Positions 59,901 to 64,000 of a DNA stretch of 64,000 bases are shown piece by piece. The number at the start of each line of letters is the position of its first letter. Position 1 is the stretch's first letter. Origin of the DNA: Macquaria australasica. Taxonomy: Eukaryota > Chordata > Actinopteri > Centrarchiformes > Percichthyidae. The notes under the pieces are model-generated. The model made no database searches and had not been told where the DNA came from. It saw only the letters and a list, made by a program, of their open reading frames with translations. The DNA is taken from assembly GCA_005408345.1 (NCBI GenBank), contig SEMN01000012.1:2058501-2122500 (forward strand), in the 5' to 3' direction. Made by a program: the position numbers and the translations under genes.

Positions 59901-62246
59901 GGGCAAAAATTCACAGGGGATGATGTCAGCATTATGGCAATGTCGCTTTCCCCTCGCCATCCAGTTTGTACCACCGGCTGGAAGTGTCTCATGTCACGAC
60001 GGCACTTGAGGCCAATGGCATAGTGGGAGTGGTTCAGATCCTGATATCTGAGCCTCCTCGCGCTCCTCAAGCTCACATGAAGCTACTGTGTTGGCTCATA
60101 ATCATATTTGGGCCACAGGCGAACTGGCAGGGACACTTGTCACCTTACAAGGAGAGGAACAAGCATGTGAAGGCACGGAGGTGACACCCCAGAGGCACCA
60201 CTTGACTCTATGTGAAGGAATGACAATAACCCCAGTGCAAGTTTGGAATCTGTTGCACAAAGAATGAAAACACTTTCATAATTCCCGGTTTTCAGTTTAT
60301 GAAATGAAGGGAAGAGAGTTTCAAATCACTCTAAAATAATTTAAAAAGTCCTGATTCAATGAGACTATTCATCATAAAAAAGTTAGAAAACTGTGTGCAA
60401 TAAGAAGGTTAAATTACTCACTTAGACTAACAGAAATATGTCTATACTTTGAAATCAATCTTTTTCTTGTTTGATGCCATTAGATGTATGTTTTTTTTAA
60501 TGTTTAATTCCAAACTATGACTCTGTACAACTGCTAATGTCCAAGTCTGCTGCTCTGCTGTTAATCATCCACACAGCGTCGATTTGAAATCAGAGACCAT
60601 GTCCCGCCGAAGTACTGTATGTCTGTCCTTCACCCACATCCGCAGGTGTAAATCTGTACTCGTGAGTGTGCACATGCATGTATTGAATGAAGCCCGTGCA
60701 CATCAGTGTGAGTAAGACTGGACGCTCACATAGATGGCAAAGAATTTTGGAAGCTGCCTTAAAAAGAAAATTTTTCATCAACACTGACAGATTGTTGAAG
60801 ATCGGCTTCAGTACATCTCTCACTCTCAGTCCAAATAACAGATCTAGCTCAGGCTCCCCTTGCAACCAAATCTAGTACTCAATACTTATTTAGTATTTTA
60901 TCACTTACACTGTGATTAAAAACAATGAATGAATAATAATGATCACTAACGGTGTGTTTAGCCTTTGTTAGCCAGGTACTTTTGGCCTATGAACACCAAA
61001 CAAGCCACAATTATGAATAAACCATTAATTGTATTTTGTGTAATGTTACAATTACCTTGAATGGGACACAATCTGTGCAACCTGATCTGATTACAACCTG
61101 TAAATGTTCATCTACATGTATTTTCATTATATTAAACAAAGCTGACGTTCCCGTATGAATTCACTGAGTCTACTTGTGTGTGTGTGTATGTACGTCCCTG
61201 TTGCAGTTCACAGTATCAGAATCAGGAGCTTTAGAAATGTGCCTGCTGTTGCACAGACTGTTTCCTTGGTGATTTCTAACCAGCAGGCGCAGACTCACTC
61301 TGAGAACTCGTCTGGGTAAATTTCCACCAGGACAAATCCCTCCAGGCTGTGAGCTGCCCTCAGTAAGCCTTAAAGACAGAGCAGAAAGCTAATAAACAGC
61401 AATAAAACATGTAATGGGCCAAGAACAGCCACGGTTTCCTCTGTCCATCTCTCTTTATAGAGAGGGTACATGTGAATATTCTTGTTCAGAACTGTCATAC
61501 TGTTAGATTTTAAATTTTGCTTCCTGACAACATGACAAATGCTTTGGTTTCCAGCTTCATGTTGGCACAAGTTAACACACAAGGCTGTCTTTGAGTGCGA
61601 CTTCAGTGTAACGTAAGTTGATGTTTTGAGCTGACAGTTTGCACGTACTTTACATTGCAGACGTGAGGGTAAAACAATCTCACCCAGCAGGATGCAACCA
61701 GCTCCATATGACTCACTGGTGCCTTATAAGTGCTGGTGACAAGGAAGCAACGCCTTTTTTCCTCGAAACCATAATTTATCTCTGTCAAGTAAGTTATGTG
61801 TATGCCCTTTTGTTACTTTGTACGGCTCTCACTACGATGTCTCAAAACACTGAACATATTTCCATGAAATTTGGTGGACATGAGCCAAGAAACAAGTGGT
61901 TACATGTTAGTGTTGATTAAGATTTTGGATTTCTGTGATTAGATTTTCAGCCTATCAAAGAATGAGACTTGGTTCTGTGTACTGTGGGTACATTTGCAGG
62001 GACAGGAAATCTATGTAAATGAAAAGGGATTGTATTCCATGAGGGGGTCTTGAGGGGCATCTGCGACTTTTGCTTGTTAATTCTTCTCCATAGGTTTGAT
62101 ACACTTCAGGCTAAAACCCTTTCACTTTAACGTGATAGCTAGGGATTTCCTCCACAGTTCGGTCTCCCTTTCCTTCAATGCTCAAAACCTGCTGTCTCAT
62201 ATTCACATTTTTTAGAAATAAGCACAAAAACACACTGAATTACATT

Positions 62247-62566
62247 CAGGGTTCGTCCAGCTTTTAAAATTCAAGCACTTTCAAGGTACCTAAACCAAAA
62301 ACTTCCAGACTCCTGAAGCCCTTATCATCACATCTAAATTGTTACTATGAACGCCAGTAGACAACAAACAAATATGACGACGGGATCGTTTCATTTCAAA
62401 TACTAAAAGATTTTTGGTTTACATGAGTGACTGTGTAGATGAAACACCAGGTTATGTTGGAAATCAAGGATTTTTCAAGGAGTATATTCAAATTCAAGCA
62501 TATTCTTAACCTTGAATACATAAAATTAAGCATTTTCCAAACTTTCAAGACTTTGTACAAACCCTG
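62247..62566. repeat. hAT-like non-autonomous element, copy 2
   Basis: It starts CAGGGTTCGTCCAG and ends TTTGTACAAACCCTG, so the termini are inverted (CAGGGTTnGT). The 320 bp body aligns with the copy at 20640-20972, including CCTAAACCAAAA, GACAACAAACAAATATGACG and TTCAAGGAGTATATTC. Both ends are kept. The 8 bp flanks do not match, so no target-site duplication is visible. Confidence 0.8.
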
Positions 62567-63480
62567 TGTTTGAGACATTTTGTGGTGAAGGTCACGGTGA
62601 AGTTTTGTTTGTGGTTAAATAAAAGCGTCACTTAAGGTGAAGGTAATGTATACACCCATCCTCCATCCACCATCCCAGCCCTCTTTCCATTTGTTTGCAC
62701 ATCATTTAAGTATCTTCTTCAGACAACATTTTAAGACAACTTGCACATGATAATTGCAATACACATCCAGTTGTTTTGCAATTAGATTGGCTGATTTAGA
62801 GGTATACATGCACTGAATTGCATAGTCCCATAATAATGGTAATAACCTTTATTTAGCATCTTTCATACATAAAAAGCAGCTCAAAGTGCTTTTCAAAACA
62901 AAAAGGAAAAGAGCAGACCATTTGAACAACAGTTGAACAACAGTTGAAATACTAAAAAATACATTTAAAAAGAGGGGGGAAGTAAAATAATAAACAATTT
63001 AAAAGGGAATAATAATCCTACCAGCGCCAGGGATGAAGTCCTACAGCTGATGGTGACCTCTGACCTCTCTATAGGGGGCCAGGAGGAAAGAAAAAAAGTC
63101 CTTACATGGATCAGAATGAGGTGAAAGATCACTTCATCAGTGATTAATGCACATTTGCAGCCACAAGTCTATTGTTAAAGAGTGATTACCTCTTGTGGTT
63201 CACAGTTTAAGAGGTCAAATCTCCTGATTCATGATCTTAGTGAGTAATTATGACCTGCTACATAACTGTATGACTTGAACTACTACAAGGAGGAGAAGCT
63301 ACTGTGTTTAGGCTATTTCTGAGCAAAGTATGTGTTATCTACTGTATCAACACGTATGCGAATGAGGTGGAGGCAAAACAGAGCAAAGCATGTAGGAGGA
63401 CGTTTGTGCAACATGTGTGTAGCTATGTGGGATGGGTGAGAGGCAGCAGATGAGGAAAGGAGAGTCGGAGGGAGGGAGGG

Positions 63481-63638
63481 TGAGAGAAAGCAGGCGTGTC
63501 CACTCGCCATGCTCCGGGGATTAGCTATTTAAAGTTCAGTCGTTCCGCGCCTCAGAAACCTCTCGGTACTGCCAACAAGGACATCGGGACGCACAGTTCA
63601 GACGCGCAGAACCGGGCAGCGCTCCGAAGACACCCCCC

Positions 63639-63675
<37 letters not shown>

Positions 63676-63803
63676 ACCACGTTTTAATGAGGGAAGAGAC
63701 AAGAAAACGCAGATGAAGTGAGACCAGTCGCGTTTCAACAGGGACTTTATCAAGACTGTCCGTTTTCCAGTGCCTGCCTTCAAGCGTAATTGTATTTTAC
63801 CAG
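63481..63803 (+). promoter_or_regulatory. Probable promoter and non-coding first exon of a further gene
   Basis: A TATA-like CTATTTAAAG lies at about 63528-63537. It is followed by GC-richer sequence (CGTTCCGCGCC, GACGCACAG, GACGCGCAG) that stops at a strong splice donor CAG-GTAGGT, exon end 63803. This pattern fits a TATA promoter with a roughly 240-nt 5' UTR exon. No convincing coding frame starts in it, so the gene lies to the right and cannot be named from this window. Confidence 0.5.
63641..63672. repeat. (CA)n microsatellite
   Basis: Sixteen CA units, preceded by a run of C, inside the presumed first exon at the right edge. Confidence 0.95.
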
Positions 63804-64000
63804 GTAGGTAATGCCATTTAACCTATTTAAACCTCAAATGAAAAGGTATTTATAAGACTGCTGCTGCTTTCTGAATACAACTTCAGGATTTCTAAAGCTC
63901 TGTTGAGGGTCTCTTATCAAAACAGCTTAAGTGTCAGTGTTGCTTTTTTGGTTTTGGAGCAGGAGGTGTGTCAGTGGGAGGGTTCCTGATCATAAATAAA

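Larger units (their letters stand above)
54710..63480. other. Gene-poor region downstream of tm4sf5
   Basis: Nearly 9 kb in which I recognise no protein-coding exon. It begins with the tm4sf5 3' UTR. It contains a LINE/SINE-like tail near 56905-56992 and a hAT-like MITE at 62247-62566. A phrase CATACATAAAAAGCAGCTCAAAGTGC near 62866-62895 also looks repeat-derived. Open frames at 55429, 57677, 57932, 58104, 59437 and 60590 have no familiar motif and are probably chance. Confidence 0.5.

Noticed and set aside
1..64000. Search for CRISPR arrays, operons, riboswitches or phage-like gene clusters
   Set aside because: Nothing of that kind is present; the spliced genes and repeat types are those of a vertebrate nuclear genome.

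Overview
This is nuclear DNA from a bony fish. It has spliced genes with GT-AG introns, about 60% or more non-coding sequence, two eukaryotic tRNA genes, CA microsatellites and many short dispersed repeats of teleost type. The repeat families look like those of spiny-rayed (percomorph) fish, but that narrower placement is inference. No bacterial, viral or CRISPR content was seen.

Layout. Positions 657-8475 (minus) hold the first nine coding exons of chd3, a NuRD chromatin remodeller that runs off the left edge just after its second PHD finger. Positions 8476-14892 are non-coding except for two tRNA-Asn(GTT) genes inside an ~870 bp duplicated cassette. naa38 (plus, 14893-16192) follows. dnajc3 (minus, 18572-23845) encodes the ER stress co-chaperone P58IPK in 12 exons and has a perfect ER stress response element upstream. 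cldn15 (minus, 25867-27725) is a tight-junction claudin. Positions 27726-34589 hold only repeats, including a decayed LINE. fis1 (minus, 34590-36160) and cda (minus, 36381-39601) are complete, although the 7-nt first coding exon of cda is inferred. Positions 40093-44251 (plus) carry a broken, intron-containing KDZ/Zisupton-type transposase. It meets a tmem272-like gene (minus, 44423-45946, 5' end not found) tail to tail. tm4sf5 (plus, 48758-54709) is complete. From 54710 to about 63480 no gene was recognised. The right edge holds what looks like a promoter and non-coding first exon of a further plus-strand gene.

The genes are ordinary independent vertebrate genes, not a pathway cluster. From general knowledge of the human map, CHD3-NAA38 and CLDN15-FIS1 are neighbour pairs in human too, but on different chromosomes. 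The window therefore joins conserved micro-synteny blocks, with dnajc3, cda, tmem272 and tm4sf5 coming from other places.

Exon limits were read by eye from splice sites, reading phase and remembered family sequences, so single-base errors are possible. I found no convincing new biological system. The most unusual items are the intron-bearing KDZ transposase fossil, the duplicated tRNA cassette, the dnajc3 stress element and the probable GC-AG first intron of cda.
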